DNA of 13,724 nucleotides from Leptolyngbyaceae cyanobacterium M65_K2018_010 (GCA_015295885.1 DVEE01000182.1:1-13724), one strand, 5' to 3'. Counted from the stretch's first letter, positions 7,390 through 13,724 are shown. A program made the numbers and translations. The notes: a model not told the origin generated them from the sequence alone.

Positions 7390-8094
7390 ATGACCACCGT
7401 TCTAGACTTTCTAGCCAAAGGCGGGCCCGTCATGATCCCGATTCTCGGGTGCTCCGTCTTGACCATGGCCACAGCCCTAGAACGTGCCCTGTTTTGGACG
7501 AGGCTACTGAAACGGGAGGGGCAGGTAGTCAATGAAGTCCTAGATGCCTCGCGACGAGATTTAAGTGAGGCTGCGGCCCTGGCCGCCCAGGCCCAGGATT
7601 TACCCATTGGTCGTTTTTTGCTTGCCCCCCTGCGCCTCAAAGATCCCTCTCCGGAAACCTTTCGTCTGGCCCTGGAAACTGCTGGCGATCGGGAATTTGT
7701 CAAAATGCGGAAGGGTGACAAAATCCTCGAAACTATCGTGGCGGTGGCCCCTCTGTTAGGGCTGCTGGGTACGGTCACCGGGTTGATTGCGACCTTCAGT
7801 AACCTCAATATTGGCGGCGGCGGTACTGGAGAACAGGCCAGTGCAGCCGCAGCGGGCATTGGGGAAGCCTTGATTACCACGGCGGCGGGCATGGTAGTGG
7901 CGATCATGGCCCTGCTGGTGTTTCGGATCATGGTGACCCTCCAAGCCCAGCAGATGGACTACTTTTCCGACGCGGGTAACCAGCTAGAACTCATTTATCG
8001 GCAATACTGGTACGAGCCGACCCAACTCGAGCGGGACAGAACCAGCCGCGGTGACTACGCGGGGGCCGCCATCGCAACTGGGGATCGGCTTTAG
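7390..8094 (+). CDS. exbB: ExbB/TolQ/MotA-family proton channel protein
   Basis: ExbB forms a pentameric inner-membrane ring around ExbD and converts ion flow into force on a partner such as TonB. The 234-residue protein has three membrane helices: about residues 12-31 (PVMIPILGCSVLTMATAL), about 115-135 (LGLLGTVTGLIATF) and about 160-183 (ITTAAGMVVAIMALLVF). The family's functional polar residues are kept: Thr128 in GTVTG, Glu159 in GEAL and Thr164 in ITT, the last two with the same five-residue spacing as in the E. coli protein (E176, T181). A Gly-rich loop (IGGGGTG) lies between helices 2 and 3. No Shine-Dalgarno precedes the ATG. exbD begins 26 bp downstream, so the two genes form an operon. 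No tonB gene is in the window. Confidence 0.93.
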   Translation: MTTVLDFLAKGGPVMIPILGCSVLTMATALERALFWTRLLKREGQVVNEVLDASRRDLSEAAALAAQAQDLPIGRFLLAPLRLKDPSPETFRLALETAGDREFVKMRKGDKILETIVAVAPLLGLLGTVTGLIATFSNLNIGGGGTGEQASAAAAGIGEALITTAAGMVVAIMALLVFRIMVTLQAQQMDYFSDAGNQLELIYRQYWYEPTQLERDRTSRGDYAGAAIATGDRL

Positions 8095-8120
8095 TCCTAG
8101 GCTCACCTTCTACCTTAGCC

Positions 8121-8534
8121 ATGCGCTTTAAACAAGCTCAGAACTCCAAACTGCCCCAGGTGGACCTAATTCCCATGCTGAACGTGATGATGGGAATCTT
8201 GGCCTTTTTTGTGATGATTACCATGACCCTGGGCAGCGAAAAGTTGATTGATGTGCAGTTGCCGGCGGAACAGGCCGAAAATACTCCGCCACCCCGGCCC
8301 ACGGACCCCTTCATTGTGGAATTGGTCGGCGAAAACGAGGTGAGGCTAAATGGTCAACCCGTCGACCTAGACAGCCTGAAGGAGCAAATCACCGCCTACC
8401 TCAGCCGTAACCCGGACAATATCGTGTTTTTGCTACCTAACCAGGATTTGCCCTACGAGCAGGTGATGCAATTTTTGGGCGAAATGCGTCAGGTGGGGGG
8501 CAGTCGTGTGTCCTTAGCCATTGAGGAAGGCTAA
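8121..8534 (+). CDS. exbD: ExbD/TolR-family protein with Asn in place of the membrane Asp
   Basis: ExbD is the partner of ExbB: one N-terminal helix inside the ExbB ring and a periplasmic domain. The 137-residue protein has a short cytoplasmic N-terminus, a helix at about residues 19-41 (MLNVMMGILAFFVMITMTLG) and a periplasmic domain ending in a normal TolR-type fold (FIVELVGENEVRLNGQPVDL; LPNQDLPYEQVMQFLGEM). Family members normally carry a P-x-x-D-V motif at the start of the helix, and that Asp (D25 in E. coli) is required for energy transduction. Here the motif is P-M-L-N-V: residue 21 is Asn, codon AAC at 8181-8183. Asp15, six residues earlier, is the nearest acid. The rest of the gene is intact. 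A hairpin follows the stop codon. Confidence 0.92.
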   Translation: MRFKQAQNSKLPQVDLIPMLNVMMGILAFFVMITMTLGSEKLIDVQLPAEQAENTPPPRPTDPFIVELVGENEVRLNGQPVDLDSLKEQITAYLSRNPDNIVFLLPNQDLPYEQVMQFLGEMRQVGGSRVSLAIEEG

Positions 8535-8558
8535 CCCATGGGTCTCAGGGGGCTACCC

Positions 8559-8574
8559 GCCCACCGGGCTGGGC
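8559..8574 (+). terminator. hairpin between convergent exbD and the DUF3318 gene
   Basis: GCCCA-CCGGGC-TGGGC is a 5-bp GC-rich stem located 25 bases after the exbD stop and ending just before the stop codon of the opposite gene. There is no T-run on the plus strand. It is a possible shared 3'-end structure. Confidence 0.3.
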
Positions 8575-8575
8575 A

Positions 8576-9229
8576 TTAGTAGGCTGATCGCAGATCGCCC
8601 CGTTCGGAGCGGGCCCGTTCTTTAGCTTTGGCGGCACTTTTCTTAAGGGCTTCTAGCCGCTTAATGTAGCGATCGCGGTGGCGTTTCTTGGGGGTTTGTT
8701 CAATCAGAGTTTTGAGGGCACTGCCCAGGCTTTTGTAGGCATTGGGCAGGGTATAGCCAAAGCGCGTGGCAATGGCAATGGCCCGCTCATCGGCATCGAT
8801 ACTTTCCTGTAGGGTTTTCTGGTTGTTATTGCGCTTGTAGAGGCGCCAACCGGAAAACCCACAAAGCCCCAGGGCCAGCAGCAACAGCAGACCATCCTGT
8901 ACCCACAGTTCCCCCACGGCGCCGCCCAGACCGATGGCCAGGGCGGCCATTTCCCAGCCATCGCGAGGGATAGTATCGTTCTGAATGCGGCCCACTTCAT
9001 GCCAGAACAGAAGATTACGCTGGTCGAGGGCCAATTGTTCCCACTTCACCAAATCGATTTGGATTTCCACCTGATCCTTACCCAGCTCCTCGCAGGTGAT
9101 CAGCGGCGGGCTCACATCTATGGCCGATTCCACCGTGACCCAGCTCTGCAATTCGGGGGGCAACAAACTTCTGAGGCGACGCAGCTCACCCATATCGGCG
9201 CGGGCGGTGGAAGTGGCGTAGGAGGTCAT
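8576..9229 (-). CDS. DUF3318-type membrane protein
   Basis: This is a cyanobacterial protein of unknown function. I chose ATG 9229 (MTSYATSTARADMGELRRL; 217 residues) because the conserved part begins shortly after it. An in-frame ATG at 9295 would add 22 residues that look non-conserved. The N-terminal soluble part contains LRSLLPPELQSWVTVESA, EIQIDLVKWEQL and LLFWHEVGRIQNDTIPRDGW. Two hydrophobic segments follow (about residues 98-113, AALAIGLGGAVGELWV, and 114-133, LLLLLALGLCGFSGW), forming a hairpin in the membrane. The C-terminus is a strongly basic, Lys/Arg/Ala-rich helix (ALKKSAAKAKERARSERGD). The HExxR-like element (WHEVGRIQ) recalls zinc-protease helices, but the second histidine is missing. 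A TATAAT sits at 9233-9238, right next to this start codon. The family assignment is from memory of the pattern. Confidence 0.85.
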   Translation of the reverse strand: MTSYATSTARADMGELRRLRSLLPPELQSWVTVESAIDVSPPLITCEELGKDQVEIQIDLVKWEQLALDQRNLLFWHEVGRIQNDTIPRDGWEMAALAIGLGGAVGELWVQDGLLLLLALGLCGFSGWRLYKRNNNQKTLQESIDADERAIAIATRFGYTLPNAYKSLGSALKTLIEQTPKKRHRDRYIKRLEALKKSAAKAKERARSERGDLRSAY

Positions 9230-9232
9230 GGA

Positions 9233-9238
9233 ATTATA
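9233..9238 (-). promoter_or_regulatory. TATAAT box adjoining the DUF3318 gene start
   Basis: A perfect TATAAT on the minus strand ends four bases before ATG 9229. If used as a -10 box, transcription would begin inside the coding region, so either the promoter reads from the longer start at 9295 or this is a chance match in the leader. Confidence 0.25.
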
Positions 9239-9434
9239 AGGTGGATAAAACAATGGAGGGATAGAGAAAGCGCTCCGGCAGCCAGAGCAATTCATTCCTA
9301 TACTAAACTCGGCTGTGTCTGCCCGCAGGTGCGGTTATCCCCGATCCTAGAGCACTAAGCTCAAACCATTAAATTGATCCTACCTCAACCCTTTTAAGTC
9401 AAGGGGAGATGGCCATATTTTCCTCCCCCCCACT

Positions 9435-9465
9435 GGGTTGGGGGCGGGTGCCCGGGCCTCAGGGG
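9435..9465 (+). other. G-quadruplex motif between dus and the DUF3318 gene
   Basis: The plus strand has G-runs of 3, 5, 3, 3 and 4 bases (9435-9437, 9440-9444, 9446-9448, 9454-9456, 9462-9465) with loops of 2, 1, 5 and 5 bases, fitting the quadruplex rule. It lies about 20 bases past the dus stop codon, on the template strand for both flanking minus-strand genes. Some of the same bases could instead pair as GGCC/GGCC hairpins. Confidence 0.5.
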
Positions 9466-9485
9466 CCGGTCAGGGGGTGGATTCC

Positions 9486-10508
9486 TCATTCTAAAAGGGC
9501 CATGGCCTGATCCAGCAGTTGCAGCCCGGCGGCCAGGGACTCGATCTGGCAGAGTTGCTGGCGCAGGGGAGCGGCCCCCTCAAACCCCTTGAGATACCAG
9601 GCTAGGTGCTTACGAGCCTGATGAATGCCCCGCTGCCCCTTGTACTGCCACAGCAGTTGGAGGTGATCGCGGGCGCAGGCTAGCCGTTCCCGCGGAGTAG
9701 GGGGTGATAGGGGTTGACCGGTTTTTAGGTAGGCATCAATTTCCCCCACCAGAAAGGGGTAGCCTAAGCTGCCGCGAGAACACATGACTCCGTCGGCACC
9801 GGTTTGTTCTAGACAGCGGCAGGCCGACTCCACCGACACAATATCGCCGTTGGCAATGACTGGAATCGAGAGGGCCGCTTTCACTCGAGCAATCCAGTCC
9901 CAGCGGGCGGGCCCCTGGTAGCCCTGGCAGCGGGTGCGCCCGTGGAGGGTCAGCATTTGGGCCCCAGCCGCCTCCATTCGACGGCCAAATTCCACCGCGT
10001 TGAGGTGATCGTCATCCCACCCAATGCGGGTTTTGACCGTGACCGGTACGGACACCGCCGCCACCACCCGACGGACAATGGCTTCGGCCAGAGGGGGCTG
10101 GCGCAGTAAGGAAGAACCGCCGCCTTTTTTGGTGATTTTATTCACCGGACAACCCATGTTGATATCGATGGTTTGGGCCCCTTCGGCCACCGCGAGGCGG
10201 GCCGCGGCGGCCATAAAGTCCGGGCGGCTATCGAATAGTTGAATACTAATCGGCTGTTCCTCGGGGCCAATCGCCATGATTTTGTCCAGGTCCCGGGCGT
10301 GACAGACCCCGGCGGCATGGACCATTTCGGTATAGAGCATGGATTGGGGAGCGTAGCGGCGCACCAGTTGGCGAAAGGCGCGATCGGTGACGCCGGATAG
10401 GGGGGCCTGGAACACCCGGCTGTGGATCTTGACCCCACCCAGGCTAAGGGGGTCTTGCAGGTGGGGTGGCAGGGTTGGGGCGAACCCAGGCAGGGTAGGT
10501 GTATCCAT
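9486..10508 (-). CDS. dusB: tRNA-dihydrouridine synthase, DusB type
   Basis: Dus enzymes use FMN and NADPH to reduce specific uridines in tRNA to dihydrouridine. The most likely start is ATG 10508 (MDTPTLPGFAPTLPPHLQDP; 340 residues, normal for the family). A TTG 21 codons upstream (10571) is open but codes a poor extension. Typical blocks in order are FQAPLSGVTDRAFRQLVRRY (FMN barrel start), YTEMVHAAG, INMGCPVNKITKKGGGSSLL with the catalytic Cys120, VTVKTRIGWDD, LHGRTRCQGYQGPARWDWI and PVIANGDI with VMCSRGSLGYPFL. The small C-terminal helical domain (ARKHLAWYLKGF) is present. Subtype DusB is inferred from the overall pattern. It stands alone, with unrelated neighbours. No clear Shine-Dalgarno is visible. 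Confidence 0.93.
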   Translation of the reverse strand: MDTPTLPGFAPTLPPHLQDPLSLGGVKIHSRVFQAPLSGVTDRAFRQLVRRYAPQSMLYTEMVHAAGVCHARDLDKIMAIGPEEQPISIQLFDSRPDFMAAAARLAVAEGAQTIDINMGCPVNKITKKGGGSSLLRQPPLAEAIVRRVVAAVSVPVTVKTRIGWDDDHLNAVEFGRRMEAAGAQMLTLHGRTRCQGYQGPARWDWIARVKAALSIPVIANGDIVSVESACRCLEQTGADGVMCSRGSLGYPFLVGEIDAYLKTGQPLSPPTPRERLACARDHLQLLWQYKGQRGIHQARKHLAWYLKGFEGAAPLRQQLCQIESLAAGLQLLDQAMALLE

Positions 10509-10588
10509 AGGATGTATAGGTAGGAAGCTGTACGAGGAGAAAACCAAGAACGACTGGATCGGCGGGCGCAATCCAGAGCTGGCTGTAG

Positions 10589-10606
10589 CCCTAGTGGGGC
10601 CTAGGG
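10589..10606. repeat. inverted repeat upstream of dusB
   Basis: CCCTAG-TGGGGC-CTAGGG is a perfect 6-bp inverted repeat with a 6-base centre, about 80 bases before the dusB start and divergent from the BMP operon. It could be an operator or a leader hairpin. Confidence 0.3.
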
Positions 10607-10669
10607 TGAGGAGGTGATAAAGGTGTAAAAAAGTTACCCGCTATACAGATGTGCCGGGTTCTTTTACCA

Positions 10670-10683
10670 ATCCTTAGAAGGAT
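10670..10683. repeat. inverted repeat upstream of the BMP operon
   Basis: ATCCTT-AG-AAGGAT is a perfect 6-bp inverted repeat 85 bases before the BMP gene. Just upstream, ACCCG (10636-10640) and CGGGT (10655-10659) also pair and are followed by TCTTTT. These could be regulator sites in the divergent dusB/BMP promoter region. Confidence 0.3.
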
Positions 10684-10728
10684 GTCTAATCGGGGCACTT
10701 TTCCCTATCTGTTTTGGCTCAGTCGTTC

Positions 10729-10753
10729 CCTTCGAAAACGTTTCCTTCGAAAA
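10729..10753 (+). repeat. paired direct repeat CCTTCGAAAA before the BMP gene
   Basis: The 10-mer CCTTCGAAAA occurs at 10729-10738 and 10744-10753, a 15-bp period, each copy containing the palindrome TTCGAA. The second copy ends 15 bases before the start codon. It looks like a tandem operator controlling the importer operon. Confidence 0.45.
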
Positions 10754-10768
10754 GGTTGTACCTAAACT

Positions 10769-11962
10769 ATGAGCGATCGTAACCGTTTCTTTCACCTTTC
10801 GCGCCGCCAAGTTGTGCGCGGGTTGTTGGCCTCGTCGGCCTTTGGGCTCACGGCTAAGCTCGGCAGCGGCTGTGCCCAGTCGACCAGCAGTCCGGAAGCG
10901 GGCGATCAGGGCGGGGCGGTACCCGATCAGCTGGTGGTGGGTTTTCTCTACGTTGGGCCTAAGGACGACTATGGCTATAACCAAGCCCATGCGGAAGGGG
11001 CCGCGGCCATGGCGGCCAATGTACCGGGTATTAAGATCGTGGAAGAGGCTAGTGTGCCTGAAACATCGGCGGTGGCTGAGGCCATGCGCAGCATGATTGA
11101 AATTGACGGGGCTAAGGTGCTGTTCCCCACCTCCTTTGGTTATTTTGATCCCTACATTTTAGAACTGGCTGGGGAATTCCCCGATGTACAGTTTTTCCAT
11201 GCTGGCGGTCTGTACCAAGCGGGGGTACATCCTAACAACGTCGGCAGCTACTTCGGCTTTATTGACGAAGCCCAGTACGTAGCCGGGATTGTCGCCGGTC
11301 ATACCTCGAAGTCGGGCAAATTGGGATTTGTGGCAGCCAAACCCATCCCTCAACTCTTGCGCAATGTCAACAGCTTTACCCTGGGAGCCCGCTCCGTGAA
11401 CCCCAAGGCTACCACCCAGGTAATTTTTACCGGCGACTGGGCCATGCCCGTTAAGGAGGCCGAGGCCACCAACAGCATGGTTGACCAGGGGGTCGATGTG
11501 ATTACCTGCCACGTGGATAGTCCTAAGGTGGTCATCGAAACCGCTGAACGGCGTGGGGTGTTTTCCTCCGGCTACCACGCTAATCAGAGTTCCCTGGCGC
11601 CTAAGGGTTATCTCACCGGGGCAGAGTGGGATTGGTCAAGTATCTACACCTCCCTGGGTGAGCAATTCATGGCGGGCAAAACCCTCATGGCGGGTGATAT
11701 TCCCCATATTTTGCGGGGGGGGATCGCGGATAAATTCTGCAAGCTCTCGCCCTACGGACCCGCCGTTAGCGATCAGGCTAAGGCCGATGCCGATGCTGCC
11801 CTGGCCGCCCTCAGTGCGGGCGAATTAATCATTTATGAGGGACCACTACAGACCAATGACGGCAAAGAAGTGCTGCCCTCAGGCAAAGGGCTCAAAATAG
11901 ATGACCTGGAGCTAGAAAAAATGAATTATCTGATCGAAGGCGTCAATGGGTCGGTTAGTTAA
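10769..11962 (+). CDS. BMP-family (PnrA-like) ABC importer substrate-binding protein
   Basis: This is the extracytoplasmic binding protein of a BMP-type ABC importer; characterised members bind nucleosides or purines, but the substrate here is not shown. The 397-residue product starts at ATG 10769 without a clear Shine-Dalgarno. The N-terminus has a twin-arginine signal (SRRQVVRG, Arg12-Arg13), a hydrophobic stretch and Cys35 in LGSGC, so it is likely exported folded by Tat and perhaps lipidated, though the lipobox is not canonical. The mature domain begins at LVVGFLYVGPKDDYGYNQAH, the typical BMP ligand-site start, followed by FPTSFGYFDP, FFHAGG, YVAGIVAG and the DVITCHVDSP hinge region. The gene ends within a 17-bp tandem duplication, and the permease gene follows 31 bp later. 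Confidence 0.92.
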   Translation: MSDRNRFFHLSRRQVVRGLLASSAFGLTAKLGSGCAQSTSSPEAGDQGGAVPDQLVVGFLYVGPKDDYGYNQAHAEGAAAMAANVPGIKIVEEASVPETSAVAEAMRSMIEIDGAKVLFPTSFGYFDPYILELAGEFPDVQFFHAGGLYQAGVHPNNVGSYFGFIDEAQYVAGIVAGHTSKSGKLGFVAAKPIPQLLRNVNSFTLGARSVNPKATTQVIFTGDWAMPVKEAEATNSMVDQGVDVITCHVDSPKVVIETAERRGVFSSGYHANQSSLAPKGYLTGAEWDWSSIYTSLGEQFMAGKTLMAGDIPHILRGGIADKFCKLSPYGPAVSDQAKADADAALAALSAGELIIYEGPLQTNDGKEVLPSGKGLKIDDLELEKMNYLIEGVNGSVS

Positions 11963-11978
11963 ATGGGTCGGTTAGTTA
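11945..11978 (+). repeat. perfect 17-bp tandem duplication across the BMP stop codon
   Basis: AATGGGTCGGTTAGTTA occurs twice head to tail (11945-11961 and 11962-11978). The stop codon TAA (11960-11962) falls at the junction, so the duplication leaves the protein unchanged and only lengthens the spacer to the permease gene from about 14 to 31 bp. Confidence 0.9.
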
Positions 11979-11981
11979 ACC

Positions 11982-11987
11982 GGGAGG
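11982..11987 (+). promoter_or_regulatory. Shine-Dalgarno of permease 1
   Basis: GGGAGG lies six bases before ATG 11994 and directly after the tandem duplication. It fixes the start of the first permease. Confidence 0.8.
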
Positions 11988-11993
11988 TCTCTC

Positions 11994-13079
11994 ATGTTGG
12001 CATATCAGCCCTGGCGACCAGCCCTAGAAGCCATCGTGCTGCGGCTAGGGGCCCTACTGATCGCGTTTCTCATTTTTGGCCTATTTTGTGCCCTAGCCGG
12101 GGCTAACCCCGTTCAGGTGTACGGGTCAATCTTTAAGGCGGCCTTCGGCAGCTGGAGCGCCTGGCAGAATACCCTGATTCGGGCTTCGCCGCTGATGTTA
12201 ACGGCCTTGTGTACGGCCCTGCCGGCGCGCCTGGGCCTCGTGATTATTGGTAATGAGGGGGCGCTGGTGGTTGGAGCATTGGCGGCTACCCTGGCCGGGC
12301 TAAGTTTGGGACCAGCCCTACCGGGGGGGCTCCTGTTAGTCACCATGGCCCTGGCCAGTTTGGTGGCGGGGGGGCTGTGGATTATGGTGGCGGGGGCCCT
12401 GCGCCACTATCGGGGGGTGAATGAAACCATCAGCAGCCTGCTGATGAACTACATTGCGATCGCCCTAATGAACCATCTGGTCCAGGGGCCGCTGCGAGAC
12501 CCCAGCTTTGTCACCAAGCCCTCCAGCGCCGAAATTGCCAGAGCCGCCTGGTTGGGTAACCTACCCAATACCCGCATTCACTACGGCCTGCTCTACGGGG
12601 TGATCGCCTGTTTTCTAGCCTATTTCTTGATTCAACGGACCACCTTCGGGTTTGCCGCCAGAACCGCCGGTGGCAATGTGCGGGCGGCTCGGATTGCGGG
12701 GCTACCCGTGGGTAAGCTCACCCTGGCCGTCTGTTTTTTGGGCGGATCCTGTGCTGGGCTGGCCGGCATGGTAGAAATTGCTGCGGTGCAACGGCGGCTC
12801 AATGAGTCCATCGTGGCCAACTATGGCTACTCCGGTATCCTGGTATCCTTTGTTGCCCGTCATAATCCCCTGGCCATGTTGCTGGTCTCGGTGCTGTTGG
12901 GAGGGATCCTAGCCAGCGGCGGGATTTTACAGCGATCCCACGGGCTGCCCGATGCCACCGTCATGGTGTTCCAGGGCATCGTCTTTCTCTGCGTCTTGTT
13001 TAGCGACTCCCTCTATGGTCGCTTCCCAATTTTTCAGGAACGGGTCCGTCCACCGGCAAAAACCCCTGTGTCGGTGTAG
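11994..13079 (+). CDS. ABC transporter permease 1, BMP/nucleoside type
   Basis: This is an inner-membrane permease of the branched-chain amino acid/ribose-like family (BPD_transp_2) that pairs with the BMP binding protein. The 361-residue protein is very hydrophobic, with about nine to ten predicted helices. Typical features are the N-terminal helix (about residues 17-36), LGLVIIGNEGALVVGALAAT (the G-N-E-G signature of this group), NETISSLLMNYIAIALMNHL, and the cytoplasmic coupling segment ARTAGGNVRAARIAGLPVG that contacts the ATPase. The late segment GYSGILVSFVARHNPLAMLL is also characteristic. The start is fixed by GGGAGG at 11982-11987. It is co-directional with the BMP gene and the second permease, clearly one operon. 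Confidence 0.93.
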   Translation: MLAYQPWRPALEAIVLRLGALLIAFLIFGLFCALAGANPVQVYGSIFKAAFGSWSAWQNTLIRASPLMLTALCTALPARLGLVIIGNEGALVVGALAATLAGLSLGPALPGGLLLVTMALASLVAGGLWIMVAGALRHYRGVNETISSLLMNYIAIALMNHLVQGPLRDPSFVTKPSSAEIARAAWLGNLPNTRIHYGLLYGVIACFLAYFLIQRTTFGFAARTAGGNVRAARIAGLPVGKLTLAVCFLGGSCAGLAGMVEIAAVQRRLNESIVANYGYSGILVSFVARHNPLAMLLVSVLLGGILASGGILQRSHGLPDATVMVFQGIVFLCVLFSDSLYGRFPIFQERVRPPAKTPVSV

Positions 13080-13146
13080 GCCAGAGGCAGCGGAGCGGTA
13101 AGGGCAGGGCGATGGGCCCGGCGGCGGTTTAAAGCGGTTTACCCCT

Positions 13147-13152
13147 AGGAGG
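13147..13152 (+). promoter_or_regulatory. Shine-Dalgarno of permease 2
   Basis: AGGAGG lies seven bases before ATG 13160. It fixes the start of the second permease. Confidence 0.8.
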
Positions 13153-13159
13153 TTTAGCT

Positions 13160-13724
13160 ATGGCAGCAGAGGCATTGGGTTGGTGGGGGGTTCCCCTGGG
13201 AATTTTGGCCGGTACCCTGCGGGGGAGTGTGCCCTTTTTGTTTGTCAGCTTGGGCGAGTGCTTAACGGAAAAGAGTGGCAAAATCAACCTGGGTTTAGAG
13301 GGCACCCTACTGATGGGGGCCATGAGTGCCTACGCGATTTCCTACCTGACCTCAGGTACGGTGGGTCCCGCCCTTGCCCCCTGGTTGGGGGTACTGGTGG
13401 CCGGGTTCGCCGGCATGGGCCTGGGGGCTATCCATGGTTGGCTGTCCCAGCAACCTCGGGTCAATGACGTGGCCGTGGGCATTGCCATGATTATTTTTGG
13501 CGGTGGACTGGCCTACTTTTTGGGTAAACCCTTTATTCAACCCCAAGCCCCTCAACTGCCCACCCTCAATGTCGGCGGCTGGAGCAGTCTGCCCCAGGTG
13601 CAATCAGCCCTGCAAATTAGTCCCCTATTGCTGTTGGGTATTGGCCTGGTGCCCATGCTGACCTGGTTCTTTAAATCAACCCGGTGGGGGCTCTATGTGC
13701 GGGCCGTGGGGGATAGTCCAGAGG
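13160..13724 (+). CDS. ABC transporter permease 2, BMP/nucleoside type (partial, runs off the right edge)
   Basis: This is the second permease of the importer; the two permeases form the heterodimeric channel. From ATG 13160 (MAAEALGWWGVPLGILAGTL) the frame is open for 188 codons to the window edge, out of an expected 300 or so. It shows the family signature SGKINLGLEGTLLMGAMSA, the RVNDVAVGIAMIIFGGGLAY helix, and the coupling segment GLYVRAVGDSPE at the very end. It begins 80 bp after permease 1. The ATPase subunit that drives the system is not between the binding protein and the permeases and must lie to the right or elsewhere. Confidence 0.93.
   Translation, partial: MAAEALGWWGVPLGILAGTLRGSVPFLFVSLGECLTEKSGKINLGLEGTLLMGAMSAYAISYLTSGTVGPALAPWLGVLVAGFAGMGLGAIHGWLSQQPRVNDVAVGIAMIIFGGGLAYFLGKPFIQPQAPQLPTLNVGGWSSLPQVQSALQISPLLLLGIGLVPMLTWFFKSTRWGLYVRAVGDSPE

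Noticed and set aside
7383..7931. Open frame of 182 codons on the minus strand
   Set aside because: It lies antisense to exbB; its Ala/Arg/Ser-rich product reflects the complementary codons of the membrane helices.
8985..9012. WHEVGRIQ in the DUF3318 protein as a metalloprotease motif
   Set aside because: The HExxH motif would need a second His where Arg/Ile stand, and no further metal ligand is evident.
9230..9295. 22-residue N-terminal extension of the DUF3318 protein from ATG 9295
   Set aside because: The conserved part starts after ATG 9229. The extension has two Cys and several Pro but no signal-peptide form. It is not fully excluded, because AGGA lies just before ATG 9295.
10509..10571. 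N-terminal extension of dusB from a TTG start
   Set aside because: The 21 extra residues are aromatic/serine-rich and unlike the family N-terminus; ATG 10508 gives the normal length.

Overview
The window comes from a cyanobacterial chromosome. The evidence is a circadian-type SasA kinase with an N-terminal KaiB-like domain, the cyanobacterial form of UbiD used for plastoquinone synthesis, several cyanobacterium-type unknown proteins, and at least seven copies of the HIP1 octamer GCGATCGC, far more than chance would give. The DNA is moderately GC-rich. The genus cannot be told from these genes. I see no phage, insertion sequence, CRISPR array, tRNA or rRNA. It reads as ordinary chromosome with a few local oddities.

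Layout. 1-1313 (minus): leuC, cut by the left edge. 1509-1937 (minus): unknown 142-residue protein. 2144-2719 (minus): secreted unknown protein. 2720-3197: long, GC-rich, fold-prone gap. 3198-4373 (plus): sasA. 4374-4766: gap between convergent genes, holding a clear G-quadruplex motif. 4767-6278 (minus): ubiD. 6468-7202 (plus): lipoprotein with a duplicated cysteine-pair domain. 7390-8534 (plus): exbB-exbD pair. 8576-9229 (minus): two-helix membrane protein of the DUF3318 type. 9486-10508 (minus): tRNA-dihydrouridine synthase. 10769 to the right edge (plus): BMP-type ABC importer operon with a binding lipoprotein and two permeases, the second cut by the edge.

How the genes relate. Most neighbours are functionally unrelated single genes (leucine synthesis, clock output, quinone synthesis, tRNA modification), as is common in cyanobacteria. 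Two units work together: ExbB with ExbD, an ion-driven motor pair in the inner membrane, and the BMP importer, probably for nucleosides or a similar small solute, whose ATPase is not in the window. The most notable single observation is that ExbD has Asn at residue 21, where the family normally has its essential transmembrane Asp, although ExbB keeps its usual polar residues. Other points are two G-quadruplex motifs, a perfect 17-bp tandem duplication across the stop codon of the BMP gene, and paired direct repeats upstream of that operon and of sasA.
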